This document shows, piece after piece, positions 27,011 to 36,922 of a DNA stretch of 64,000 nucleotides. Numbering within the stretch: the first letter of the stretch is position 1; each line of letters opens with the position of its first letter. Under the pieces are notes generated by a model, which did not search any database, had not been told where the DNA came from, and saw only the letters and a list, made by a program, of their open reading frames with translations. The position numbers were made by a program, and so were the translations under genes. The stretch is from Barnesiella intestinihominis YIT 11860 (GTDB taxonomy: Bacteria; Bacteroidota; Bacteroidia; Bacteroidales; Barnesiellaceae). The DNA lies in NCBI RefSeq assembly GCF_000296465.1, contig NZ_JH815206.1:172200-236199 (forward strand). Direction: 5' to 3'.

Positions 27011-28504
27011 GTGAATACCGAAAAATTTGAAATCGTAGCGAAAACTTTTCAAGGACTCGAAGATGTTCTGGCAGAAGAATTAAAAAATCTGGGAGCCGAG
27101 GATATAGAAATAGGTCGAAGAATGGTATCCTTCCACGGAGACAAGACTCTTCTTTACAAAACCAATTTGGCCTGTCGAACAGCTCTGAGAATACTGAAAC
27201 CTATTTATAAATTCGAAGCATCGAACCCCGACGAAGTCTATGAAAAAATGAAAGCGTTCGAATGGGATACCCTGCTTTCTCCCGAAACGACATTCTCGAT
27301 CGACTCCGTCACCTATTCCGACTGTTTCAAACATTCCAAATTCGTGACCTACCGAGCGAAAGATGCCATTGCCGACTATTTCATGGAGAAGACAGGCAAA
27401 CGACCTTCGGTGCGGTTGAACGGAGCGGAACTCGTATTGAATCTCCATATATCGCACATGAGCTGCACGCTGTCGCTCGACAGTTCGGGAGAGTCTCTGC
27501 ACAAGCGAGGATACCGCGTGGGACAAACCGAAGCCCCCATCAACGAAGTATTGGCCGCCGGAATGATATTGAAAACGGGGTGGCACGGAGAAACCGACTT
27601 TATAGACCCTATGTGCGGGTCGGGAACCATTCTCATCGAAGCCGCTTTGATCGCCACCCATACATATCCCGGTATTTTCAGGAAAAGTTTCGCTTTCGAA
27701 AGATGGAAAGATTTCGACGAAGAGCTGTTCGAAACGCTCTACAACGACGATAGTCACGAACAGGAGTTTACCCATCGCATATATGGCTCCGACATTTCCC
27801 CGCGAGCGATCGACATCGCGACAAAAAACATAAAAAGCGCCGGAGTAGCCAAATACATCGATCTCAAAATCATGCCTATACAACGATACGAGACCGCTCC
27901 GTCCGAACAAGGCATTCTCATCACCAATCCCCCTTACGGAGAACGTATCTCATCGAGCGATTTGTTCGGACTGTACGAATCGATAGGCAACCGTTTAAAG
28001 CATGTTTTCAAAGGGTACGATGCATGGATCATCAGTTACCATAAAGAATGCTTCGATAAAATAGGGCTGAAACCCTCGGTAAAAATAGACCTGATGAACG
28101 GAGCTTTGGAGTGCGAATACCGGAAATACGAGATTTTCGACGGCCGATACAAAGAATTCAAAGAAGAAGGCAAAAACTTGGATAAACGGGAGGGACAGAC
28201 TCGTCGAACCAATCTGCGAGGCAAAGCTCCTTTCGATAGAAAAAGGACATACGACAGCGACCGACGAAGCGACAAAACAGAGCGTTTCGACCGATCGGGA
28301 AAACCTTCGTTCCGTCGGGATTCCAAACCGGGAAAACCCATAGGGAAAAAAACATTCGATCGTCCGGAACGGTTCAAACCCGACGGCGAAAAATCGGAAC
28401 GCTTGCACGGAGAAGCGGCTTTTCGGAAATTCGTAACCTTCAAGCAGCCCTCCATAAAACCGTCGGACGATAATCGTAAAAAAGACTCCGACAAACCAGA
28501 ATAA
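27011..28504 (+). CDS. 23S rRNA guanine-N2 methyltransferase, RlmL N-domain type with basic tail
   Basis: A 497-residue SAM-dependent rRNA methyltransferase. It has an N-terminal ferredoxin-like/THUMP region (residues 1 to about 160) for RNA binding, then a methyltransferase core with the SAM motif DPMCGSGTILIEAAL and the catalytic ITNPPYGERI. From about residue 390 the protein is a disordered Arg/Lys/Asp-rich tail (RRSDKTERFDRSGKPSFRR and similar), which probably adds nonspecific RNA affinity. The start is GTG, with no ATG in a better place. Resembles RlmL or the YcbY N-terminal half. Exact target base is inference. Confidence 0.9.
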   Translation: MNTEKFEIVAKTFQGLEDVLAEELKNLGAEDIEIGRRMVSFHGDKTLLYKTNLACRTALRILKPIYKFEASNPDEVYEKMKAFEWDTLLSPETTFSIDSVTYSDCFKHSKFVTYRAKDAIADYFMEKTGKRPSVRLNGAELVLNLHISHMSCTLSLDSSGESLHKRGYRVGQTEAPINEVLAAGMILKTGWHGETDFIDPMCGSGTILIEAALIATHTYPGIFRKSFAFERWKDFDEELFETLYNDDSHEQEFTHRIYGSDISPRAIDIATKNIKSAGVAKYIDLKIMPIQRYETAPSEQGILITNPPYGERISSSDLFGLYESIGNRLKHVFKGYDAWIISYHKECFDKIGLKPSVKIDLMNGALECEYRKYEIFDGRYKEFKEEGKNLDKREGQTRRTNLRGKAPFDRKRTYDSDRRSDKTERFDRSGKPSFRRDSKPGKPIGKKTFDRPERFKPDGEKSERLHGEAAFRKFVTFKQPSIKPSDDNRKKDSDKPE

Positions 28505-28522
28505 ACCTAAAAACTCCATACA

Positions 28523-29791
28523 ATGAATATTCTATTATTAGGATCGGGAGGTCGCGAATGCGCCTTAGCTTGGAAGATAAAGCAAAGTCCAAAAACCGAC
28601 AAACTTTATATCGCACCGGGAAATGCCGGAACCGCAGCCATAGGTACGAATGTGGCAATACCGGCGACCGACTTCGATGCCATCGGAAAATTTGCAGTGG
28701 AAAAACATATCGACATGGTCGTTGTGGGCCCCGAAGACCCATTGGTAAAAGGAATATACGACTACTTCGTATCTTGCGAGGAGTTGAAAAACATACCTGT
28801 TATAGGTCCGTCGAAGGAAGGCGCCCGCTTGGAAGGCAGCAAGGAGTTTGCCAAAGGATTCATGATGCGTCACAATATACCCACGGCCCGGTATGAAAGT
28901 TTCACGCAGGAAAATCTGGAAGCGGGATATACCTTTCTCGAAACGTTGAAAGCCCCTTACGTGCTTAAAGCCGACGGATTGGCGGCGGGCAAGGGCGTAC
29001 TTATCATAAACGACCTGCAAGAGGCGAAAGACGAATTGAAACAAATGTTGAACGGCATGTTCGGGAATGCCAGTAAAACCGTGGTTATCGAGGAATTTCT
29101 ATCGGGCATCGAATGTTCTGTCTTTGTTCTCACCGACGGCAAAGATTACCGCATACTCCCCGTTGCCAAAGATTACAAACGAATAGGAGAAGGCGATACC
29201 GGACTCAATACCGGCGGCATGGGAGCCGTTTCACCCGTACCGTTCGCCGATGCCACGTTCATGAAAAAAGTGGAAGAGCGCATCGTAAAACCCACCATCG
29301 AAGGTTTGAAAAAAGAAAATATCACGTACAAGGGTTTCATATTCTTGGGATTGATCAACGTACAAGGAGAACCGATGGTGATCGAATACAACGTTCGTAT
29401 GGGAGACCCCGAAACCGAAGTCGTCATGTTGCGTATTCAATCCGACTTGGTCGACCAGCTCGAAGGTGTGGCACAAGGAACGCTCCGGGAAAAAGAGTTG
29501 ACAGAAGACCCACGGGCTGCCGTAACCGTTATGCTGGTATCGGGTGGCTATCCCGGTTCCTATGAAAAAGGCAAGGAAATCACAGGACTGGATTTAGTGA
29601 CGGACAGCATTCCGTTCCATGCCGGAACGACATTCAAAAACGGAAAAATCGTAACCTCCGGCGGACGCGTCATCGCCCTCAGCTCATACGGTGCGACCAA
29701 AGAAGAGGCTTTGGCAAACTCTTTCAAAAGCGCCAAAGCCGTCTCTTTCGAAGGTAAATATTTTCGTTCCGACATAGGAGCCGACTTGTAA
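28523..29791 (+). CDS. purD: Phosphoribosylamine-glycine ligase (GARS)
   Basis: ATP-grasp enzyme of purine synthesis that joins glycine to phosphoribosylamine, 422 residues. It shows [17 protein letters not shown], where the family usually has His at the Cys position. [26 protein letters not shown], and the signature [18 protein letters not shown] follow, with the metal-binding [15 protein letters not shown] near the C-terminus. It starts 18 bases after the methyltransferase gene and is followed after 4 bases by a membrane protein gene. Confidence 0.97.
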   Translation: MNILLLGSGGRECALAWKIKQSPKTDKLYIAPGNAGTAAIGTNVAIPATDFDAIGKFAVEKHIDMVVVGPEDPLVKGIYDYFVSCEELKNIPVIGPSKEGARLEGSKEFAKGFMMRHNIPTARYESFTQENLEAGYTFLETLKAPYVLKADGLAAGKGVLIINDLQEAKDELKQMLNGMFGNASKTVVIEEFLSGIECSVFVLTDGKDYRILPVAKDYKRIGEGDTGLNTGGMGAVSPVPFADATFMKKVEERIVKPTIEGLKKENITYKGFIFLGLINVQGEPMVIEYNVRMGDPETEVVMLRIQSDLVDQLEGVAQGTLREKELTEDPRAAVTVMLVSGGYPGSYEKGKEITGLDLVTDSIPFHAGTTFKNGKIVTSGGRVIALSSYGATKEEALANSFKSAKAVSFEGKYFRSDIGADL

Positions 29792-29795
29792 AACA

Positions 29796-30767
29796 ATGAA
29801 TCTGAAATCATTCATAAACAATAAATATACACTGGTTGGATCGATTGTTTTCTATCTGACCGGTGTATATCTCACGAGTCGGTTCGCAACATATCTCCCT
29901 TGCGAAGGGAGTCCCGGAATCTTGTTTCCGAGTGCCGAAAGATGGCTTTCCTCCTCCCTATCGAACCATTCGGTCAACAGCATCCTCATTCTATCCGGGG
30001 GTATTCTGCTGTTGCGTATCAACAACCTTTTCTCTCTTATTCAGAAACACACATTGCTTCCATTCCTATTTTTTCTGTTGTTGGAAGTCTGTTCCCCGTC
30101 CCTTTCGCTCTTATGCAACGGAAACATAATGGCTGTGGTTCTAACGACGATTTTGTTTTCTTTTTTCTCGGCTTATCAGCAAGAAAGGGCACAACCGGCA
30201 TTTCTAATGATGGGAATCATCTCCCTATGTACCCTGTTCTGTCCCGAATTTGCTTATTACATACCCCTGTTCATCATCGGATTCGCGCAAATAAGGTATT
30301 TCACGCTGAAATCCCTGTTAGGAGCATTCATCGGATTCGCCACCCCGTTCTGGATATTGATCGGAATAGGAATCATGCCTTTCTCAGGATTGTCTGCATT
30401 GATTCCCGATTTTACGTTTCATATACCCGAAACACTCCCCTTTAACGACCCGCAATTCTGGACAATCGTTTTAACTGCGCTTTTAGGACTTTTCTCCGGT
30501 ACGACGACACTATATACCACATTCAACGAGAAACGCCAAACAAGAGCTTATAACGGCTTTATAAACCTATTGTCGGTCTACTCCGCCATACTTCTGATTA
30601 TAGATTATAGAAACTATACCCTCTATCTGCCTGTCCTAAATATGGCAGTTGCCATGCAAGCCGCATTTTTCTTCACGAACAATACGAAAAAATACGGAGT
30701 AGTGTTGTTCTATCTCATATTAACCCTTTACACAGGATTGTTCGTATGGAATTTATTGCCGGTCTGA
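29796..30767 (+). CDS. Multi-pass membrane protein, Bacteroidota-specific (DUF6427-like)
   Basis: A 323-residue integral membrane protein with about eight to nine hydrophobic segments and few charged residues. I recognise only a resemblance to the DUF6427-type membrane proteins of Bacteroidota and give no function. The position between purD (4-base gap) and a YqaA-like gene that it overlaps by 22 bases suggests co-expression only. No transporter signature or catalytic motif is visible. Confidence 0.7.
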   Translation: MNLKSFINNKYTLVGSIVFYLTGVYLTSRFATYLPCEGSPGILFPSAERWLSSSLSNHSVNSILILSGGILLLRINNLFSLIQKHTLLPFLFFLLLEVCSPSLSLLCNGNIMAVVLTTILFSFFSAYQQERAQPAFLMMGIISLCTLFCPEFAYYIPLFIIGFAQIRYFTLKSLLGAFIGFATPFWILIGIGIMPFSGLSALIPDFTFHIPETLPFNDPQFWTIVLTALLGLFSGTTTLYTTFNEKRQTRAYNGFINLLSVYSAILLIIDYRNYTLYLPVLNMAVAMQAAFFFTNNTKKYGVVLFYLILTLYTGLFVWNLLPV

Positions 30768-31216
30768 GCGAGTGGGGATACTTCGGTCTTTTCATAGCGG
30801 CGTTTCTGGCCGGAAGCATAATTCCGTTCAGTTCCGAAGCCGTGCTGGGACTTCTTTTAATAGCCGGATACGATTCTTGGGGCTGTGTATTCTCTGCCAC
30901 TTTGGGAAACTGGTTGGGAGGTGTCACTTGTTACTATATAGGCTACTTGGGAAAAACAGAGTGGATACACACCTATCTGAAAATACCGGAAGAAAAACTC
31001 TCGAAAATGCAACGCTTTCTGAAAGGGAAAGGCTCTCTTTTCGGATTCTTCGTCTTTATTCCGGTTATCGGCGACATCATGATCGTGGCTCTCGGACTAC
31101 TCAGAGCCAATCCTCTCGGCACGTTACTCTCCATGATGGTAGGAAAATTCTCCCGGTACTACTTGGTGGTAATCGGTATCAACTATCTGAAAGAGTGGTT
31201 TCCCAATCTTTTTTAA
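30746..31216 (+). CDS. YqaA-like small membrane protein of the DedA superfamily
   Basis: A 156-residue membrane protein. Typical segments are YFGLFIAAFLAGSIIPFSSE, then the half-helix motif ATLGNWLGGVTCYYIGYLG. An amphipathic stretch is followed by FIPVIGDIMIVALGLLR, which corresponds to the conserved Arg-containing G-x3-R loop of the superfamily. DedA/YqaA proteins are linked to lipid carrier flipping and membrane homeostasis; the exact role here is unknown. It overlaps the preceding gene by 22 bases, and its stop overlaps the convergent nudix gene by 4. Confidence 0.85.
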   Translation: MEFIAGLSEWGYFGLFIAAFLAGSIIPFSSEAVLGLLLIAGYDSWGCVFSATLGNWLGGVTCYYIGYLGKTEWIHTYLKIPEEKLSKMQRFLKGKGSLFGFFVFIPVIGDIMIVALGLLRANPLGTLLSMMVGKFSRYYLVVIGINYLKEWFPNLF

Positions 31217-31752
31217 TCCTTAACCCAGTATTTATCGTCTTTCAATAATCTATCGACAGCCTTGCGAATAGATCGAAAAGCAAATTTTTCGGGTTCGATT
31301 TCTTCTCGCCGCAACCAGAAACATTCGGCAACATCGTCATGCGCTTTCAAATCGCTCATATCTTCATCGCTTCGGCAGAGAAAAAACAAATCCATCGTGT
31401 GTACGTCAAAACCCGAATAACGATAGACATTCGGGAAAGAACACAAATACTTCATCTGCTTCGGTTTCCAACCTATCTCTTCCGACAATTCCCGAACGAC
31501 AGCCTCCTCTACCGTTTCTCCACATTCTGTAAACCCACCCGGTAAATCCAGCATGCCTTTGGACGGATCGAACGCCCTGCGACAAACTAAAATTCTCGAT
31601 TGCCTATCCATAACGAATGCCGCTACCGATGCTTTTGGATTAAGATAATACACAAAGCCACAATCCTCGCAACGTTTGGAAGAAGCATCGTTCTCTTGGA
31701 AACGACGAGAACCGCAACGAGGGCAATATTCGAATAATCGAAGAGGATGCAT
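31213..31752 (-). CDS. NUDIX hydrolase with zinc ribbon
   Basis: A 179-residue nucleoside-diphosphate-linked hydrolase. The N-terminal zinc ribbon is formed by CPRC and CEDC (about residues 9-35). The NUDIX box reads GGFTECGETVEEAVVRELSEEIG, matching G-x5-E-x7-REU-x-EE-x-G. The zinc-ribbon form resembles NADH pyrophosphatase (NudC-like), but the NudC-specific tail is not evident, so the substrate is open. Third gene of the rdgB-porZ-nudix operon, 9 bases after porZ. Confidence 0.9.
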   Translation of the reverse strand: MHPLRLFEYCPRCGSRRFQENDASSKRCEDCGFVYYLNPKASVAAFVMDRQSRILVCRRAFDPSKGMLDLPGGFTECGETVEEAVVRELSEEIGWKPKQMKYLCSFPNVYRYSGFDVHTMDLFFLCRSDEDMSDLKAHDDVAECFWLRREEIEPEKFAFRSIRKAVDRLLKDDKYWVKD

Positions 31753-31761
31753 ATACTTTAA

Positions 31762-34134
31762 TTAATTGACAACTAAAATTTTAGTAACTACTCCCGATTG
31801 TTTCGACGAACCACCGGAAGACGCGAAAACAAGATACACGCCGGTTTTCACCCGATTACCGCTACGATCCCTGCCGTCCCACGATATTTGTCCGCCATTG
31901 GAATAGCCTTGAAAAAACAAGTTACCCGCCGTATCGGTAATCTTCACCAAACTATTCTCCATCAATCCTGTCACCGATATCCAACCTTCATAATCGGGTC
32001 TCACCGGATTGGGAAAAGCGTATACATTACTATAATCGTCGGACGATTGTACAGCATCGGACCGATAAGCAGCCAAGCCGCTGGTCGTTCCTATATAAGC
32101 CACACCCGTTACCGGATCGACGATTACTTCGGTTACATGATTCGAAGGCAGTTTACTGTTCTCTGCCGTAAAGTGGTTCAAAATCTCCGACCCGTCGGCA
32201 CTTACCAAATACAATCCCGATTCTCGGGTTCCTATCCACTTACGATTGGCGCCATCTACGAATATGTCGGTAATATTGATATTCTGTAATAAATAATCGG
32301 CATTATCCGTCCCGTCGTTACGGGCTATTTTTATTCGAGTACAACGGAAACTGTCGCTAAAAACATGGTCTGGATTCGTAATCACGATAGGCCCGGACGA
32401 AGTTCCTATCCATATCTGACCGTTGTTATCCTCTTCTATGCAGGTGTAATAATTCGGAGTAAACGTTTTATTATCCTGATCCATAAACGAAACTATATTT
32501 TTCGTCCTGTCATCGGCTATCGTATTATATGTGCCCTTATCGTCAAAAGCGAATATAGAACCGGGCCAATCCCCATAAACGACCCATTTTGCCGTAGAAT
32601 GATTCGGTATAAGCAGTTTGGCATATTTATTATTCTTTATTTCCGAATAACCGAATCGATACCAATCGCTCGCTTTCAATTCATCTGTATCGATAGATTG
32701 CTTGGCCTTAGGCAACATACTTACGCCCACATCGCCCGCATGTGCTATCCAAAGATTACCATCTCTATCAAAAACAATATTAGGCACAGCCATAGCCCAA
32801 CCCTTAGAGAGCGGCGAATTCAACGACGTATAATGTCCTACACATTCTGTCCCCGAAATCTTATATATGCCTTCGAACCAAGTTCCTATATAAAAGGTGT
32901 TGGAATCATCGGGATCGAATGCCATATTATAACTCGAATATATTCTATTCCCTGTTTTACCATTTTCCAACGGCACTTCTCCCACATCGATTACAGACCA
33001 GTTTCCCTGATCCAATACGCTTATTTTTGTTTGCACGTACTGATCTTCGGTTCCTCTACGGGGACCCGAATTACTTACATAAAGTTTATGATCGTTAATA
33101 ACGAGATTCCACGGGTCTGCCACATTCGATACATTGGGCAAAAACGGTTCCTTCAACATAACGAATTGATTATTCCCCATACTGAAATGACACAAACCGC
33201 TTTCTCCCAAAGCCCATATAGACATATCTTTTTCGTATGAAGAAGTCAACACATTCACCAAATAATCCGATTGATTTTGAAAATTGAAAATACCATCGAA
33301 CTGTATAGCTCCATTCACTATATCCGGTTTACAGAAAGCGACATAAACATATCCTCTCAAAACAAACCCGTCATAATATTTATCTACATTCATCACTCCC
33401 ATATTCAAGGTTCCCAATAGAGACAACCCGTTATTTATATCGAGGAAATGAAGATTGCCGCCCTTAGAATAAAACAAATATTTATCGTTGAAAGGCATAA
33501 GCGCATAAATAGTCGTTCCCGGTACATCGTCCAATAAAACCCACTTGGCGATATCGTACTTGATGGCATCGCTATTTATATAATAAAGACCATCATCGGC
33601 AACAAAAAACCAATACTTGTCGCAAACCCCTATCAGACTGATTTTTTTTCCGTAATTATAAGATTCGCTCACTTCATTTTTCTTATCGTTCAAAACAACG
33701 ATACCAAAGTCGGTAGCCAAATAAATTCTATCACCGTAAAATTTTACATCGTTGATACCTTTTGCCGTAGTCAATATGGCATTCTTAATATCCGGTATAT
33801 TAAACACTTTTCCATTATCGTGCAAAATATCTACGTTGGAGTTGGCATATACGATAACCAGATACTTTTTATCGTAATTATAATAAATATTAGCTATATC
33901 TATATCGTTCAATATATTGTTCTTACTGTAAGATTCCATCTCTTCCGTCTCCTTATCGAAACCAAAAAGACTTCTACCCGACACATAGTAAACCCTTTGA
34001 GGCGTATCTATGACCTTTACAGGAGTTCCTGTCGAAGTATAAATCTGCCAATCGCCCACGGCCAATTGAGCATAGGTCGCAACCGTAAACGACAATATAA
34101 CGAAACCTATTAAACCCGATATTCTTTTCAACAT
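31762..34134 (-). CDS. porZ: Type IX secretion system component PorZ
   Basis: A 790-residue surface protein. The signal peptide ends near residue 22 (VATYAQ). The body consists of propeller-type repeats (motifs such as GTSSGPIVITNPD, WIGTRESGLYLVSADGS, YIGTTSGLAAYRSD), which form the two beta-propellers known for PorZ. The end is a C-terminal sorting-type domain (YAFPNPVRPDYEGWISV..GVYLVFASS..TKILVVN). PorZ of Porphyromonas helps attach A-LPS to T9SS cargo. Its presence, with cargo-like genes at 44.8 and 54.7 kb, indicates a functional T9SS. It sits 9 bases downstream of rdgB. Confidence 0.9.
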   Translation of the reverse strand: MLKRISGLIGFVILSFTVATYAQLAVGDWQIYTSTGTPVKVIDTPQRVYYVSGRSLFGFDKETEEMESYSKNNILNDIDIANIYYNYDKKYLVIVYANSNVDILHDNGKVFNIPDIKNAILTTAKGINDVKFYGDRIYLATDFGIVVLNDKKNEVSESYNYGKKISLIGVCDKYWFFVADDGLYYINSDAIKYDIAKWVLLDDVPGTTIYALMPFNDKYLFYSKGGNLHFLDINNGLSLLGTLNMGVMNVDKYYDGFVLRGYVYVAFCKPDIVNGAIQFDGIFNFQNQSDYLVNVLTSSYEKDMSIWALGESGLCHFSMGNNQFVMLKEPFLPNVSNVADPWNLVINDHKLYVSNSGPRRGTEDQYVQTKISVLDQGNWSVIDVGEVPLENGKTGNRIYSSYNMAFDPDDSNTFYIGTWFEGIYKISGTECVGHYTSLNSPLSKGWAMAVPNIVFDRDGNLWIAHAGDVGVSMLPKAKQSIDTDELKASDWYRFGYSEIKNNKYAKLLIPNHSTAKWVVYGDWPGSIFAFDDKGTYNTIADDRTKNIVSFMDQDNKTFTPNYYTCIEEDNNGQIWIGTSSGPIVITNPDHVFSDSFRCTRIKIARNDGTDNADYLLQNINITDIFVDGANRKWIGTRESGLYLVSADGSEILNHFTAENSKLPSNHVTEVIVDPVTGVAYIGTTSGLAAYRSDAVQSSDDYSNVYAFPNPVRPDYEGWISVTGLMENSLVKITDTAGNLFFQGYSNGGQISWDGRDRSGNRVKTGVYLVFASSGGSSKQSGVVTKILVVN

Positions 34135-34143
34135 ATCAAACGA

Positions 34144-34719
34144 TTATAGTGTATTAAAAAAATCCGATAACTTTTTTACCGCTCGTGCCCTATGGCTTAT
34201 CTTGTTTTTTTCCTCTTCTCCCATCTCGGCAAATGTTTCTTCATATCCTTCCGGCACAAAAACCGAATCATAACCGAATCCCGACGAACCTCGGCGTTCA
34301 CGGATTATCTTTCCGGATATTTCTCCGTAAAAAACATGCTCCTCGCTACCTGTTACCAAAGCTATACATGTAACAAAACTCGCTTTTCTGTTTTCTGCAT
34401 CTCGAAGATTAGCCAATAATTTATCTATATTCTTCTCAGAATCGGAAGGTTCACCCGCATAACGGGCTGAATATACACCCGGTTCCCCGTTCAACGCCTC
34501 CACTTGCAGTCCCGTGTCGTCGGCAAAGCAATCGTATTCGTATTTATTCTTAACATACCGGGCTTTCAACAAAGCATTACCTTCGAAAGTATCGGCCGTT
34601 TCGGGTATATCGTCATGACAACCGATATCATTCAAACCGAGTATCTCTATCTTGTCACCGATAATCGCCGATATCTCTTCCAATTTATGTCTATTATTCG
34701 TGGCAAAAACCAGTTTCAT
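34144..34719 (-). CDS. rdgB: XTP/dITP diphosphatase
   Basis: House-cleaning pyrophosphatase (Ham1/RdgB) that removes inosine and xanthosine triphosphates from the nucleotide pool, 191 residues. Signatures are [12 protein letters not shown] at the start, [34 protein letters not shown] and SHRARA. First gene of a minus-strand operon with porZ (9-base gap) and the nudix hydrolase, so two of three genes may clean nucleotides. Confidence 0.95.
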   Translation of the reverse strand: MKLVFATNNRHKLEEISAIIGDKIEILGLNDIGCHDDIPETADTFEGNALLKARYVKNKYEYDCFADDTGLQVEALNGEPGVYSARYAGEPSDSEKNIDKLLANLRDAENRKASFVTCIALVTGSEEHVFYGEISGKIIRERRGSSGFGYDSVFVPEGYEETFAEMGEEEKNKISHRARAVKKLSDFFNTL

Positions 34720-34761
34720 AATATTAAATAATTATTTTTGTAAAAAATCCGAACAAACAAA

Positions 34762-35883
34762 ATGAAATCTTATTCAAAATTTCAAAATTACCTTTCTCTA
34801 CTCATGTTTATAACGATAAATATCTTGTTTTATTTTAAATACTTATCGAAGATATCTATCGCATGCGGAGCTATTACGAGCGTATTATATATACTTTTCA
34901 TCATTTTCTTGTTCAAATACAAACCGACTTTCGGTCGCAAACTTGTCAATGTCGGTATAATCACTTTTATAATAGCTACTTCATCACTTCTTTTCTTTAT
35001 TCCCAAAGAAATATTCACGGCCGACAGATGGATTATTATCGATCTTTTTTGGGACTCCGTTTCAAACGGTCTGTACCCTTATGCCGAAAAAACTTCTATC
35101 GGCAACTATCCGGGGGCAATGCCGTTCTATTTTCTTCTCTGCTATCCATTTTATTGCATACGAGAAATAGGATTCATAACCGTTATTTCCATTGCTTTGC
35201 TGGCATTCCATTTCAAACGTAAATCTGTTCAAAGTTATAGTTTATTTTTTATACTTTCGATTTCTTCTTTATGTATCTACTGGGAAATTTTTTCAAGAAG
35301 TACCATACTCATCAACGCCGTACTGTTCACCCTCTTTCTCCTTTATCTCGAACGATTCCGCACATTTTCCACCCGACAACTGATATGGAGCGCTGTCATA
35401 GGAGGGTTGCTGTTCTCTATTCGCAACGTGTTCGTGCTGCCGCTCATCGTATGGGGATTGTATCAACTCTTTCAAGAAAAAACATCTCCGAAGAAAATAT
35501 TCCTGTGGGGCTTTGTTTTCCTATTGTCCTTCGCGATTACTTTCGTTCCTTTCATCTGGCTATATCCCGATGAGTTTTGGGAGATCAATCCGTTCTCCAC
35601 ACAATCATCTTTGGTATCTTTTCACTTCATAGTGCTCTTCGTACTGATAGCGATCGCAGGAAGTTTCTTTTGCAGAAACTACAACGACGTTAGATTTTTC
35701 AGCGTTCTGCTGTTATTCGGTATCGTGACAATCCATTTTATAGAAGCGGTTTGCCAATACAGTTTTACACAAGCTCTATTCCAATCGAAAGCAGATATAT
35801 CTTATTACATTTTCTGCATACCCTATTTGTTGCAAATACTCGCCGATACAGATTATAAAAGACTTATGAATCCGCAAACATGA
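34762..35883 (+). CDS. Integral membrane protein, probable GT-C glycosyltransferase
   Basis: A 373-residue protein with about nine to ten membrane segments. The first long loop has TADRWIIIDLFWDSV and YPY, followed by GNYPGAMPFYF. The acidic residues and aromatic loop resemble the active loop of lipid-dependent GT-C mannosyl/arabinosyl transferases. The family is not certain. It overlaps the following acyltransferase by 4 bases, a pair that fits surface glycan or lipid modification. The A+T content is visibly higher than that of neighbouring core genes, which hints at transfer. TATTTTTG at 34733-34740 may be its -7 box. Confidence 0.65.
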   Translation: MKSYSKFQNYLSLLMFITINILFYFKYLSKISIACGAITSVLYILFIIFLFKYKPTFGRKLVNVGIITFIIATSSLLFFIPKEIFTADRWIIIDLFWDSVSNGLYPYAEKTSIGNYPGAMPFYFLLCYPFYCIREIGFITVISIALLAFHFKRKSVQSYSLFFILSISSLCIYWEIFSRSTILINAVLFTLFLLYLERFRTFSTRQLIWSAVIGGLLFSIRNVFVLPLIVWGLYQLFQEKTSPKKIFLWGFVFLLSFAITFVPFIWLYPDEFWEINPFSTQSSLVSFHFIVLFVLIAIAGSFFCRNYNDVRFFSVLLLFGIVTIHFIEAVCQYSFTQALFQSKADISYYIFCIPYLLQILADTDYKRLMNPQT

Positions 35884-36920
35884 ATACGGGAAAAAGGATA
35901 TTGTGGATAGACTATGCCAAATCGATATGTATTTATTTGGTTCTGTTGGGGCATGCTCATGCTTCCCAACCTGTCACCGACTTTATCTATACTTTTCACA
36001 TGCCTCTTTTCTTCTTTCTGTCCGGTTGTCTTTTTTCATTCGAGAAACACCCCAACTTTAAAGAGTTTGCCATAAAACGATTCAAAGGGCTCATGGTTCC
36101 CTATCTTTGGATAAACCTCATCACCTATCTGTTCTGGTTATTTGCAGGTCGTAATTTCGGCGAAGATGCGACAATATCCACTACTTGGTATTCCCCCATA
36201 ATAGGCATTCTTTTAGGATATAGTAAACAGATGATACACAATACACCCATGTGGTTTTTCATTTGTCTCTATTTCTTGGAAATATTTTACTACCTCCTAT
36301 TCAAACCGTTACAAAAGAAAAGCAAATCGATAAAGATTTCGGTATTGATCGTTATCGCCGTCATAGGATACATAAATTATGCTTACAATCCATACACATT
36401 ACCCTTTTGCTTGGGAACCGCCATAGTAGGAATGGTTCTCTACGGAATAGGCAATTTAATCGTACACAACATACAAATAATAAAAATAAAATTACTCCAT
36501 ATAATACTCGTTTTCCTGACAATGGGAATTGTTATTTTCATAGCTCATGAAAACGGATATATAATAATGGCCACAAATAATTATAACAACTATATACTGT
36601 TTTTCATAGGAAGTTTCGCCGGTATATGTATGATAAATCTGTCGAGCAATTTTCTATCCTTAAAACCTGTTTTTCAAAATATCATAATCTATATATCCAA
36701 AAATACACTCATTATCAACAGTTTTCATTTGCTTACGTTCTCTTTCTTAAAAGGAATCATGGTATTTATCTTTCACATACCGGTAGAAACCTTATACGGC
36801 AAAATAGTTCCTAATATAGTTTTCGCTTTGGTGAGTCTTTTTTCGTGCCTACCTATCGCCTATATCATTAACAAACATTTCCCCTTTATAATAGGGAAAA
36901 AAAGAAGTCCCGAAGGGTAG
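35880..36920 (+). CDS. Membrane acyltransferase, acyltransferase family 3 (OatA/Fuc4NAc type)
   Basis: A 346-residue membrane protein with about ten helices. The family start is ILWIDYAKSICIYLVLLGHA, where the His is the conserved catalytic candidate, followed by FIYTFHMPLFFFLSGCLF and KRFKGLMVPYLWINL. Such enzymes O-acetylate or succinylate sugars of surface polymers across the membrane. Overlap of 4 bases with the GT-C-like gene suggests a joint substrate. The sequence is A+T-rich relative to the window. Confidence 0.88.
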   Translation: MNTGKRILWIDYAKSICIYLVLLGHAHASQPVTDFIYTFHMPLFFFLSGCLFSFEKHPNFKEFAIKRFKGLMVPYLWINLITYLFWLFAGRNFGEDATISTTWYSPIIGILLGYSKQMIHNTPMWFFICLYFLEIFYYLLFKPLQKKSKSIKISVLIVIAVIGYINYAYNPYTLPFCLGTAIVGMVLYGIGNLIVHNIQIIKIKLLHIILVFLTMGIVIFIAHENGYIIMATNNYNNYILFFIGSFAGICMINLSSNFLSLKPVFQNIIIYISKNTLIINSFHLLTFSFLKGIMVFIFHIPVETLYGKIVPNIVFALVSLFSCLPIAYIINKHFPFIIGKKRSPEG

Positions 36921-36922
36921 AT

